Part shown: positions 27,909 through 36,034 of the stretch, one piece after another | Layout: every line of letters starts with the position of its first letter | How positions within the stretch are numbered: position 1 is the stretch's first letter | Origin: Gammaproteobacteria bacterium | GTDB taxonomy: Bacteria > Pseudomonadota > Gammaproteobacteria > Burkholderiales > Nitrosomonadaceae | Length of the DNA: 64,000 nt | Assembly (NCBI GenBank): GCA_030431985.1 | Contig: JAUIIB010000008.1 | Coordinates: 27,508-91,507 of the forward strand | Direction: 5' to 3' | Translations under genes and position numbers: made by a program | The notes under the pieces: generated by a model | The model's input: only the letters and a program-made list of their open reading frames with translations | Told to the model about the DNA's origin: nothing | Databases searched by the model: none

Positions 27909-28149
27909 GCCCGTTCCGCATACTATACCGGCCATACTTCTGGAAAACCTTATTATCTACAGCAGAAGTGAGAAGCTGCCGAGTATGAGCATATATACCA
28001 AGGTAAAAAAATTACTAAACTGAATTTGAACTGACAGCTTCTATTGCTAGCCGGTAACCGCCAGATCAAATTTGAGCTACTATTTTATTTAGACAATTCA
28101 GTTCTTCCGTCTAACTTGCATTGGCGTAGTACAGTTGGTGTAAATTTTC

Positions 28150-29340
28150 TTAACTCCATACTTCTATCATGTCCAAACTGAGCAGTCCTGGGTCAACATC
28201 AATAAGAGTAAGTGATGCATGCGCTCCAAAAATAACTTTGAAGTCGTCACCTTCAAACCCTATACTGGTTACGAATCCTGCTAACTGCCCTATATTTTGT
28301 AAGCCTAACCCAAGATCAAAATTGATTTTTTCGCCGGCTTCAAAATCACCAATGACCAAGTCTCCGATACCTTTAATTATCCATTCGTCCCTGCCATCAC
28401 CACCGAGACATAATTCATCAGAACGAACAGCTATCAAATCATTGCCACTCGTCGGTGAATAGCGTAGCACGTCTGTAAAATGCGGTCTGGGTCCTTGTCC
28501 TTCAGGTGAAATTACCGATTGTTCAAAACTTCGAACAAAAAACCCGTCATTATTTTTGTCCTCATAGCGCGTCATCAACATGCCAAAAGAAGTGGAATTG
28601 CCAAGAATGATATCGTTGTCAATTAATACATTTATTTCATCAAAATTAAACGAAAGCGGGGTGTTTATGATGTCTGAAACTTCGTAAATTGCCGACACTT
28701 TTTCATTTACTATGTCAAAACTGAAAAGTTTACGCAACGTGCCATCTTCACTGAGATCATTGCTTGTTTCTCCAGATCCGCCAGAACTCCCGGAATTACC
28801 GGATCCGTTAGACCCACCAGATCCGCCAGAACTCCCGGAATTACCGGATCCGTTAGACCCACCAGACCCACCAGAACTACCGGTATTACCAGACCCATCA
28901 GATTCACCGGAACTACTAGACCCGCCAGATTCACCGGAACCACCAACCCCACCAGATCCATCACCGCCTGAGTCAGTTATAAAGTTGGATAGATCAAAGC
29001 TGCCATTTTCACCGGATGATGTAATACTCAGTTCGGCTAGGGATTCGGTTTTATTGATAAAACTATTTATAACTTCTGTGATAGTCTGCTCACCATTATC
29101 TCCAAAGGTTAAAAAAACAACGTTAAACGTTGCATTGGTATTAATAGTAGTTCCATCAAAGACATGATCTACAGTATCCGTCTTCTCATCGACGATATGA
29201 TCCACAACATCTGTCGTTTCATCGACGATATGATCCACAACATCCGTCGTTTCATCGACGATATGATCCACGACATCTGTCGTTTCATCAACAACATGAT
29301 CAATGATGTCTAAAGTGTCATTGTCACCAAGTATACTCAT
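28150..29340 (-). CDS. RTX-like, probably type I secreted repeat protein
   Basis: A 396-residue acidic protein without a signal peptide. N-terminal residues 10-62 are 11-residue repeats (DVVDHIVDETT). A middle domain of about 60 residues is followed by a Gly/Ser/Asn linker (about 125-195) with 15-residue repeats, then a C-terminal domain (about 200-396) containing YSPTSGNDLIAVRSDELCLGGDGRDEWI and VIGDFEAGEKINFDLGLGLQ, which resembles the RTX-type C-terminal targets of type I secretion (cited in part). Translation is strong by sequence: AGGAGGG lies 7 bases before the ATG. No T1SS exporter genes are adjacent. Surface adhesin or matrix protein is the likeliest role; not proven. Confidence 0.78.
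   Translation of the reverse strand: MSILGDNDTLDIIDHVVDETTDVVDHIVDETTDVVDHIVDETTDVVDHIVDEKTDTVDHVFDGTTINTNATFNVVFLTFGDNGEQTITEVINSFINKTESLAELSITSSGENGSFDLSNFITDSGGDGSGGVGGSGESGGSSSSGESDGSGNTGSSGGSGGSNGSGNSGSSGGSGGSNGSGNSGSSGGSGETSNDLSEDGTLRKLFSFDIVNEKVSAIYEVSDIINTPLSFNFDEINVLIDNDIILGNSTSFGMLMTRYEDKNNDGFFVRSFEQSVISPEGQGPRPHFTDVLRYSPTSGNDLIAVRSDELCLGGDGRDEWIIKGIGDLVIGDFEAGEKINFDLGLGLQNIGQLAGFVTSIGFEGDDFKVIFGAHASLTLIDVDPGLLSLDMIEVWS
28772..28906 (-). repeat. 45-base tandem repeat in the Gly/Ser linker
   Basis: Two almost perfect and one diverged copy of a 45-base unit starting CCAGATCCGCCAGAACTCCC (plus strand) at 28772, 28817 and 28862. They encode 15-residue GSSGGSGGSNGSGNS units. Confidence 0.85.
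29155..29319 (-). repeat. 33-base tandem repeats, five copies
   Basis: Five units of 33 bases, the central three nearly identical (start ATCGACGATATGATCCACAA on the plus strand at 29188, 29221 and 29254). They encode the 11-residue VVDHIVDETTD repeats at the protein's N-terminus. Confidence 0.9.
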
Positions 29341-29643
29341 AAAACCCTCCTATGTTTTTGGTTGCCATATGAGCTATCGTCATTAATATTATTATCTAAA
29401 TCAGGAGCTAAGCGGTTTTTTATGTCTAATTTGAAGTGATTGGTTCAAAATATTTAATGGATGCCCTTTGCTTGTGACTCACGCTTTGTATTCTGTTCTG
29501 AAGGATGATTCTAATTACGTAATGATGATCAATTACGATTTGGACAATCACCGAGATTTATTTCAATTTCGGTCGCAGCCTTTTTGTTTCCAGCGTTGAT
29601 GACTGTTATCATACTGCGCTTAATTTTTTTAAATGGAGACTAT
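29341..29643. other. 303-base divergent region
   Basis: Between the RTX-like gene (minus) and fbp (plus). It holds the strong AGGAGGG ribosome binding site for the former and GGAG for the latter. The fbp frame runs back 60 bases, but those codons are hydrophobic and unlike Fbp. No clear promoter hexamers were picked out. Confidence 0.4.
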
Positions 29644-30591
29644 GTGGTTACATTAAATGATATTGCCAGGCAGGGTGCAAATGGTGCAGCTATGATGCCG
29701 ATTATTCAGGGTGTAGGACGGGCGGCAATTGAGATCTCGGCCGTTTTGCGTGGTGCGGTTTTTCGTGGGGCATTAGGACAGGCTGGCGCAGAGAATGTTC
29801 AGGGTGAGCAGCAACAGAAGTTGGATATACTCTCCGACGAAATTTTTCTTGATGAGATGCGTTCAACGGGTTTTGTTTGTGCAGTGGGATCAGAAGAACA
29901 AGAAGAGTTACTTGTTATTGACGAGTATTCCGGGGCTGATTATCTTGTGTTGGTGGATCCGCTGGATGGTTCGTCCAATCTTGATATTGATGGACCTGTT
30001 GGTACAATATTCTCGGTAGTGAAGCGTAAGACGGAAAAATCAAAGTGTCCGCATGTTTCTGATACGCTACAATCCGGCCAGAGTGTTATCGCTGCAGGAT
30101 ATGTCCTTTATGGTCCGGCATTAATGCTGGTTTGCTCAGTCGGTGCTGGTGTGAACGGGTATACCTACAATCCATCCGATGCACGCTTTGAGTTAAGCCA
30201 TCCTGATATTCGTATTCCGGAAACGGGAGGCTATTATTCGGTAAACGAATCAAACGCTGACAAATGGTTGGATAATATGGGTGCCAATCTCGAACGTCTG
30301 AAACAGGAAACAGGTCTTGGCATGCGCTATGTAGGTGCAATGGTTGCTGACATGCATCGCACATTGCTCAAGGGCGGCATTTTTCTTTATCCGGCCGATG
30401 ACAAGAATACATCGGGTAAATTGCGTTTACTTTATGAAGCGATTCCAATGGGCTTTATTATGGAGCAAGCTGGTGGTAAAGCTATGAGTCGGGACATTGG
30501 GGTGTTGAACATTGAGCCGGAGGCGCTTCATCAGCGTGTGCCGGTTTATTTTGGTTCAGAAAAAAAAGTAAATATACTACTGGGTATCTAG
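29644..30591 (+). CDS. fbp: class I fructose-1,6-bisphosphatase
   Basis: Hydrolyses fructose 1,6-bisphosphate in gluconeogenesis and the Calvin cycle. The 315-residue product has AGAENVQGEQQQKLD, the metal site LVDPLDGSSNLDIDGPVGTIFS (cited in part), GAMVADMHRTLLKGGIFLYP and MGFIMEQAGGKA. The GTG at 29644 is chosen because GGAG lies 5 bases before it and the sequence then matches the family; an upstream ATG (29584) would add 20 hydrophobic residues. It stands alone, not in a cbb cluster. Confidence 0.95.
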   Translation: MVTLNDIARQGANGAAMMPIIQGVGRAAIEISAVLRGAVFRGALGQAGAENVQGEQQQKLDILSDEIFLDEMRSTGFVCAVGSEEQEELLVIDEYSGADYLVLVDPLDGSSNLDIDGPVGTIFSVVKRKTEKSKCPHVSDTLQSGQSVIAAGYVLYGPALMLVCSVGAGVNGYTYNPSDARFELSHPDIRIPETGGYYSVNESNADKWLDNMGANLERLKQETGLGMRYVGAMVADMHRTLLKGGIFLYPADDKNTSGKLRLLYEAIPMGFIMEQAGGKAMSRDIGVLNIEPEALHQRVPVYFGSEKKVNILLGI

Positions 30592-30821
30592 TAGGTGTCA
30601 TACATTAACAGGAACCAGGTTTTCTTTTCGTCTTACGATTTACCGAAAAGTGAGAAAATACAGTGAGTATTCGAGCAATCGTTTACTGGTTTTTAAATTG
30701 CTTTATTTTGAATTGAGCACATAAAAACTTTCACCCCGTACAAAAACTGGCGTAACGCTCATGCTGAACGTAAAATCTATAAATATTTCCTTCGTTCAGT
30801 AGATTAGCAGGAGAAATTCAG

Positions 30822-31385
30822 ATGAAAATTCAATCTACAAAGCTTGCAAAGGCAGTCGGTGATACAGCGCAGGTCGCCGAGCTACTGGCATCAAGCGATT
30901 CGAGAATAGAAGCAACAGAAATTGACCCACATGCGCTTGCAACTGCGTTCGCGAAGCTACCAACTGTTGCGTCTCTCATTAATACAGAATCATTAAAATC
31001 ATCACATTTCACAATTGATGTGGACGTACCTGCGACACCTGAAGGCTCAGCCGCCGTAGGAGAACTGCTTCATAGGATTGGCGAAGCTTCAATGCGAGCT
31101 TCAGTACCTACGACCGCTAAAACAGTAGATGCCGGAGGAATAGTTGCAATCTCTCCTACTGTTGGCGGAATGGGTCTGGGTCTTACGGGTGGCATAGGGC
31201 TGGGTATTGTTATCGAATCCTTACGTGGAGCTGCTAATGCTTCAGGTAATCCTGTTGCAAGTGGTCTTGTCCTCGGTTTCGGATTAATAGGAACGGCAGT
31301 CGGTGGGCTGCTGGGTAGTAGAGGTGAAATTGAATTCGAAGGGTTCGGAGTGAAAATAAAGGCATCAGGCAAAAACGTTTCGTAG
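30822..31385 (+). CDS. glycine-zipper protein of unknown function
   Basis: A 187-residue protein with no family recognised. Residues 1-100 are soluble-looking and Ala/Ser/Thr rich; residues 105-170 are very Gly-rich and hydrophobic (GGMGLGLTGGIGLGIV and VASGLVLGFGLIGTAVGGLLG), like glycine-zipper membrane segments; the last 20 residues are charged. There is no signal peptide. AGGAGA lies 9 bases before the ATG, so it is probably expressed. A pore-forming, bacteriocin-like or membrane-insertion role is possible but is inference. An isolated gene between fbp and a methyltransferase. Confidence 0.7.
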   Translation: MKIQSTKLAKAVGDTAQVAELLASSDSRIEATEIDPHALATAFAKLPTVASLINTESLKSSHFTIDVDVPATPEGSAAVGELLHRIGEASMRASVPTTAKTVDAGGIVAISPTVGGMGLGLTGGIGLGIVIESLRGAANASGNPVASGLVLGFGLIGTAVGGLLGSRGEIEFEGFGVKIKASGKNVS

Positions 31386-31581
31386 ACTTTTCACCGAATT
31401 CACATATACGCTTAAGTGTTTGGCCAACGGCTGAACTCAAGCTAGCACTGAAATTAAAGATATTGTGAAACGATTATGTTCGTCCTCAAAGTGGCTGCTT
31501 ACATCCAAATAACTGCACAATGCGGTCGATTTAGGTGTTGGTATATGAGTTGGCTACTGAATTGTGCTAGGCTCTACGGTC

Positions 31582-32184
31582 ATGAATCCTAAAGAGATTG
31601 GTAAGATATACGACAAAATTACTCACTTGTGGGTACGTGAGGATTTTAATAGAACGAATGGTATAGATCAGCATAGGCGCGCCTTAGGCTTCGTAAAAAA
31701 TAAAGGTAAAGCACTTGATGTAGGTTGCGGCTGTACTGGTCGATTCATAGAGCTGCTTATTAGTGAGGGATTTACGCCCGAAGGTGTCGATGTGTCCAAA
31801 GAAATGATTCGCTTAGCCGGACTCCGGCATCCACAGGTGATTTTTCATCACCAGGATATATGTGAATGGCACATTGGAGAGAGATATGACTTTATTACAG
31901 CATGGGATAGTATTTGGCACATACCGCTTGATCGGCAAAAATTTGTATTAGAAAAACTGATTTCAAGCCTTAATGCTGGTGGGGTATTAATTTTCTCTTT
32001 CGGTGGGACAGAAGAACAAGGTGATCATACAGACAATTTTATGGGGCCGGAGATTTATTACTCAACGCTGGGTACAAACGGGTTTCTTAAATTATTAATA
32101 GGACTGGATTGTATTTGTAGGCATCTTGAATACGACCAACATCCTGAGTTGCATACTTACTTGATAGTACAAAAAACCTCATAA
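31582..32184 (+). CDS. class I SAM-dependent methyltransferase, substrate unknown
   Basis: A 200-residue methyltransferase with motif I ALDVGCGCTGRFIELL, the acidic VDVSKEMIRLAG after beta-2 and the later FITAWDSIWHIPL and LNAGGVLIFSFGG. The ATG at 31582 is preferred to a GTG at 31564. Possible targets are small molecules or tRNA, but nothing in the sequence decides this. The upstream gene is the glycine-zipper protein, 196 bases away; operon structure is uncertain. Confidence 0.85.
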   Translation: MNPKEIGKIYDKITHLWVREDFNRTNGIDQHRRALGFVKNKGKALDVGCGCTGRFIELLISEGFTPEGVDVSKEMIRLAGLRHPQVIFHHQDICEWHIGERYDFITAWDSIWHIPLDRQKFVLEKLISSLNAGGVLIFSFGGTEEQGDHTDNFMGPEIYYSTLGTNGFLKLLIGLDCICRHLEYDQHPELHTYLIVQKTS

Positions 32185-32211
32185 AAATTGCCCAATTGCC
32201 CGGTTGTATCT

Positions 32212-32230
32212 CTGGGTTTACAAAACCCGG
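32212..32230 (+). repeat. hairpin after the methyltransferase gene
   Basis: CTGGGTTT pairs with AAACCCGG (one G-U pair) around a 3-base loop, 28 bases after the methyltransferase stop. No T run follows, so it may be a weak terminator or a structured spacer before the enhancer-like repeats. Confidence 0.4.
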
Positions 32231-32234
32231 CGAG

Positions 32235-32285
32235 GTCTCTTCTCTTTACACTTTCCCCCGAAACCGATGTCGGAAACTTTTACAC
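32235..32285 (+). promoter_or_regulatory. tandem direct repeat GTC-N7-TTTACAC, candidate enhancer sites
   Basis: Two copies of GTC-N7-TTTACAC start at 32235 and 32269, 34 bases apart (about three helical turns). They end about 65 bases before the -24 element of the sigma-54 promoter, the place where enhancer-binding proteins dock. That a PrsR-type activator binds them is inference. Confidence 0.45.
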
Positions 32286-32347
32286 CTCTTGTTATTAGTC
32301 AGGTCGTGTTGCTTGTATCATTATGAAAAAATTAAAAATATAGCTAA

Positions 32348-32363
32348 GGGCATGATTCTTGCT
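32348..32363 (+). promoter_or_regulatory. sigma-54 (RpoN) promoter of the PEP-CTERM gene
   Basis: GGGCATGATTCTTGCT matches the consensus TGGCAYG-N4-TTGCW except for the first base; the invariant GG and GC are exactly 10 bases apart. Expected transcription start is near 32374, giving a leader of about 65 bases before the ATG at 32439. Confidence 0.65.
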
Positions 32364-32438
32364 TATATATTATTGCTCCCATCTTTAAATGCTGAATAGC
32401 ATAATTATTTTATAAAATATTAAAGGAATGAAGGAAAA

Positions 32439-33293
32439 ATGTTTAATCCAAAAATAAAAATAGTACATGGGCTTATATTAGTAATATTTATTTTTATTGC
32501 TGCCAATGCGCAGGCCTATTTTGTTCGTCCGTTTATCACGTTCGGAGTTGGTCAGAGTACAGATGGTTTGATTTTAAACGGGGCTACTAGTAACGCCGTT
32601 CAATTTAACGATGCTGCACGCACTGCACGGTCTACGGTGGATCTGTCAACTGGGAAAATGTCACTGTTTGCGCAAGGCAGCGGACCCACTGTCTCGAGTT
32701 CGGCACAAGGTGTTATGGGCGACACACTCAATTTTCAGAATGGTATGGGAACAAATGTAAACTTTTCTTTTGGGCTAGATGCTGTTCTTAATGCAACAAT
32801 TCTCGGTGACACACCCAACAATTCTTTTTTGTCTTGGCGTCTTGCTATCGCGGTTTTTGAGACTGGCTTGGTGGATCATACCAATTTCTTTGGAAATGCA
32901 CTTCAAGATGATCCGACCGATATTGCACCTGTGTTCTTTCAACAAATCAGTGGTGATCAAAATAACCCGGCATCTGATATCGTAAATTTTCCTATTAATG
33001 AAAATATAAATGGTAATATTTTGCTCACAAGTAATAACGAAACTTTTGATTTCTTTTATTTAGCAAGTCTTGCTGGAATATCGAATAATGAACTCAGCTC
33101 ATATACCCTTGATGGAGAGAATACCGCAACAGCGAGTATTACAGTGGCACAGAATGTCATTGCTACTTCTGGTTCAGGTGTTTTTCCGGTAAACATGACC
33201 ACGACTACTGTTCCTGAACCTAATATTTTTAGTTTACTGGTGCTTGGGCTGCTGTCTATTCTGTTTTGCCTGCGGACCCGTAAAATTAGATAA
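32439..33293 (+). CDS. PEP-CTERM sorting-domain protein
   Basis: A 284-residue exported protein: signal segment (IVHGLILVIFIFIAANAQA), a beta-rich Asn/Thr/Ser-rich body, and a C-terminal PEP-CTERM tail made of VPEP, a hydrophobic helix (SLLVLGLLSILFCL) and the basic end RTRKIR. Such proteins are processed by an exosortase and delivered to the cell surface or extracellular matrix, often with exopolysaccharide; no exosortase gene is in the window. GGAATGAAGGAAAA precedes the ATG. A sigma-54 promoter and a strong terminator frame it as a single-gene unit. The function of the body is unknown. Confidence 0.92.
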   Translation: MFNPKIKIVHGLILVIFIFIAANAQAYFVRPFITFGVGQSTDGLILNGATSNAVQFNDAARTARSTVDLSTGKMSLFAQGSGPTVSSSAQGVMGDTLNFQNGMGTNVNFSFGLDAVLNATILGDTPNNSFLSWRLAIAVFETGLVDHTNFFGNALQDDPTDIAPVFFQQISGDQNNPASDIVNFPINENINGNILLTSNNETFDFFYLASLAGISNNELSSYTLDGENTATASITVAQNVIATSGSGVFPVNMTTTTVPEPNIFSLLVLGLLSILFCLRTRKIR

Positions 33294-33333
33294 GAGATGT
33301 AATTAGACAAATATAATTGTTTTCTCTAGTATT

Positions 33334-33371
33334 CAAAAAAAGCCCTTTGGTAATCTCGAGGGCTTTTTTAT
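33334..33371. terminator. rho-independent terminator after the PEP-CTERM gene
   Basis: AAAAAAAGCCCT pairs with AGGGCTTTTTT across a 12-base loop. T-rich on one strand and A-rich on the other, so it may work in both directions. Confidence 0.85.
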
Positions 33372-33523
33372 CATGATCAATGTTAAGTTTTTGATTGGTG
33401 TGCCTTTAGTTTGTGAGTACCACTGTCTTATTGACCCTCGAATCTCGCCAATGCGTACGTTTTTGTTGTTTGTTGCTTATGAATCTTAATAAGTATCGAG
33501 TACAACAACATTGGTGAGAAAAT

Positions 33524-34402
33524 TCATTCAATATTCTGCACCTGCTCGCGCATTTGTTCGATCAATACTTTCATTTCCATAGCAATTTTAGAGACTTCGA
33601 TATTAACGGATTTAGAACCGACAGTATTAGCCTCGCGGTTGAGCTCCTGCATCAGGAAATCCAGTCTTTTTCCAACGGTTCCCCCTTTGCTTAGAATGCG
33701 TTCGACCTCATCCAAGTGAGTCTGCAACCGGGACAGCTCTTCATCAATATCGATTTTTGCAGCGAAAATAGTAACTTCCTGAAGTATTCTATCGTTATCC
33801 ACTTCGTTGCTTATTTGATCTAGTGCATCTTGCAGGCGGATTGTCAGTTTTTCTTTAAATGCTGCAATTAAATCGGGGATACGTGGAATAATAGTTGTAA
33901 CATGTTGTCGCATCAGAGTAACTCTCTCTAGTAATAATGCGCTTAATTTTTCTCCTTCGCGTATTCGCGCCGCCTGCAGGTCCACTAACGTTTGCTGCAA
34001 CAATTTTAGGACATCTTGATGCAAATCATCCATAGGCAATGAGTCGTTACCAAACATACCCGGCCAATTGAGGGTTTCGGCTACTGACAAGCCAGAAGCA
34101 TCAGGCAGTGAGGCTTTTACCGTATGATTAAGCTCTAATAATTTGTGCAGTAATGCAGTATTCAACTCCTGTGGATTTTCGATACTCGAGAGCAATGTAA
34201 AATTCAGGCGGCATTCTATTTTTCCGCGCTTGAGTTGGAGCATGATGTGCTCGCGTAGTTTAGGTTCCAATGATCGGAAATCATCGGGTAAACGCAACTG
34301 AATATCTAAAAATCGATTATTAACGGCTCGTAATTCCAGTGTCAGCGTACCGTATGGTGTTGATAGTGTTCGAGTGGCATAGCCGGTCATACTGCTGATC
34401 AT
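33524..34402 (-). CDS. YicC/YloC family endoribonuclease
   Basis: A 292-residue member of the YicC family, ribonucleases linked to RNA decay and stationary phase in E. coli. It begins MISSMTGYATRTLSTPYGTL, with VNNRFLDIQLRLPDDFRSLE and the C-terminal KGGTVGKRLDFLMQELNREANT, and QLKRGKIECRLNF between. GGAGCAGG lies about 9 bases before the ATG. It is the last gene of a minus-strand chain and starts 30 bases after prfC. Confidence 0.94.
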   Translation of the reverse strand: MISSMTGYATRTLSTPYGTLTLELRAVNNRFLDIQLRLPDDFRSLEPKLREHIMLQLKRGKIECRLNFTLLSSIENPQELNTALLHKLLELNHTVKASLPDASGLSVAETLNWPGMFGNDSLPMDDLHQDVLKLLQQTLVDLQAARIREGEKLSALLLERVTLMRQHVTTIIPRIPDLIAAFKEKLTIRLQDALDQISNEVDNDRILQEVTIFAAKIDIDEELSRLQTHLDEVERILSKGGTVGKRLDFLMQELNREANTVGSKSVNIEVSKIAMEMKVLIEQMREQVQNIE

Positions 34403-34432
34403 GATTGATACCTGCTCCTGTGTGAAATATTA

Positions 34433-36034
34433 TTATTGAGTCTGAAAGACCAACCCAGCATGTTCTCTCATTTTATGGAATTGCACCGCTGGCCAGTTTT
34501 CTTCAGCAACACTGATTTCAGCGCCGAATGACGCAAGAAAGGTCGGCGCATCGACTGCATCGTAGGCAATACGATGTGCATTGGCTTCTATGAAGCGCTT
34601 TAATTCTTTCGGATCATCTGCGGTTACCCAGCGCGCAAGCTGATATTTGGCCGGTGCGATACGGGCGGCAACAGCGTATTCATGCTGAAGGCGGTGGGCC
34701 ACGACTTCAAATTGTAAAATACCTACCGCACCCAGTAACATCATATTGCCAAGATGTGGCCTGAAAACTTGAATAGCCCCTTCTTCACCAAGCTGTGTGA
34801 GGCCAAGTTTGAGTTGCTTACTACGTAACGGATCGCTGATTTCAACAGTACGAAACATCTCCGGGGCAAAGAAAGGTAAACCGGTAAATTGAAGCGATTC
34901 GCCTTCTGTTAGCGTATCGCCAAGCTGTAGCGTACCGTGGTTGGGGATGCCAATGATATCGCCGGGGAAAGCCTCTTCTAAAGTATCGCGGCGTTGCGAT
35001 AAAAAGGAAACGACGGTATTAGTGCGAATGTCACTACCGCTCCGCACGACTTTTAAAGTCATTCCTCGCTTGAACTGACCCGAACAAATACGTAAAAATG
35101 CGATTCGGTCACGGTGTGCTGGATTCATGTTGGCCTGAATTTTAAATACTACGCCGGTAAATTTCTTTTCATCAGGTAATACCTGACGTTGTAACGCCTC
35201 GCGAGGTTCGGGAGTAGGCGCCAGATCAACCAATGCATCAAGTACTTCTCGCACACCGAAATTGTTAATTGCCGAACCGAAAAATATCGGTGTTTGTTGG
35301 CCGCCAAGAAATGCGGCGTGATCAAATGATGGCGTTGCGGCTTCAATAAGCTCTATTTCCTGCTGTGCATCACTCAGAGCAGGGTTAAAACGTGATTGAA
35401 TTGCTTCATCATCCAGTTTCGTAATCAGATCTTCCGCATTATCAACACGATCGGCACCTGGTTTGAAAACACGTAATCCTTGTTTACGCAGATCATAAAC
35501 GCCATGAAATTGACGCCCCATACCGATAGGCCAAGTAAACGGTACAGCGTCCATTCCCAGTGTACGTTCAATTTCATCAATCAGGTCGAGCGGAGGCTGC
35601 ACTTCCCGATCCATTTTATTAATGAAGGTCAGTATCGGTGTATTACGGGCACGGCAAACCTCAAGTAGTCTTAATGTTTGTGACTCGACGCCGTTAGCGG
35701 CATCAATGACCATCAATGCCGCATCGACGGCTGTGAGAACCCGGTAAGTATCTTCTGAAAAATCCTGGTGACCGGGTGTGTCGAGCAGATTAATGACACA
35801 ATCCCGATATTCCATTTGCATGACGGAGCTGGCTACTGAAATACCGCGCTGTTTCTCAATTTCCATCCAGTCGGAAGTTGCGTGTCGGCTTGCTTTACGT
35901 GCTTTGACACTGCCGGCGATATGAATTGCACCTGCATACATTAGTAACTTTTCTGTTAATGTGGTTTTTCCAGCGTCGGGATGGGAAATGATTGCAAATG
36001 TGCGGCGACGTACAACTTCGTTTTTAATGCTCAT
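34433..36034 (-). CDS. prfC: peptide chain release factor 3
   Basis: GTPase that recycles RF1 and RF2 from the ribosome after termination. The 533-residue protein has the G1 loop SHPDAGKTTLTEKLL near residue 17, DTPGHQDFSEDTYRVLTAVD, FINKMDRE and the RF3-type central domain (GVVFKIQANMNPAHRDRIAFLR in part). Length and motifs are normal. Its first 11 bases overlap the 3' end of the ABC ATPase gene, so it may be translationally coupled; this neighbour is unusual for prfC. Confidence 0.97.
   Translation of the reverse strand: MSIKNEVVRRRTFAIISHPDAGKTTLTEKLLMYAGAIHIAGSVKARKASRHATSDWMEIEKQRGISVASSVMQMEYRDCVINLLDTPGHQDFSEDTYRVLTAVDAALMVIDAANGVESQTLRLLEVCRARNTPILTFINKMDREVQPPLDLIDEIERTLGMDAVPFTWPIGMGRQFHGVYDLRKQGLRVFKPGADRVDNAEDLITKLDDEAIQSRFNPALSDAQQEIELIEAATPSFDHAAFLGGQQTPIFFGSAINNFGVREVLDALVDLAPTPEPREALQRQVLPDEKKFTGVVFKIQANMNPAHRDRIAFLRICSGQFKRGMTLKVVRSGSDIRTNTVVSFLSQRRDTLEEAFPGDIIGIPNHGTLQLGDTLTEGESLQFTGLPFFAPEMFRTVEISDPLRSKQLKLGLTQLGEEGAIQVFRPHLGNMMLLGAVGILQFEVVAHRLQHEYAVAARIAPAKYQLARWVTADDPKELKRFIEANAHRIAYDAVDAPTFLASFGAEISVAEENWPAVQFHKMREHAGLVFQTQ

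Noticed and set aside
28712..29167. Pro-rich 151-codon frame opposite the RTX-like gene
   Set aside because: It is the reverse complement of the Gly/Ser repeats; the minus-strand gene has the RTX-like C-terminus and a very strong ribosome binding site.
28150..29340. Short 33-base repeats considered as a CRISPR array
   Set aside because: The units are directly adjacent without spacers and encode an in-frame 11-residue protein repeat.
32196..32399. Open frame of 67 codons before the PEP-CTERM gene
   Set aside because: It has no ribosome binding site, odd composition, and lies over the hairpin, the direct repeats and the sigma-54 element, so it is more likely regulatory DNA.
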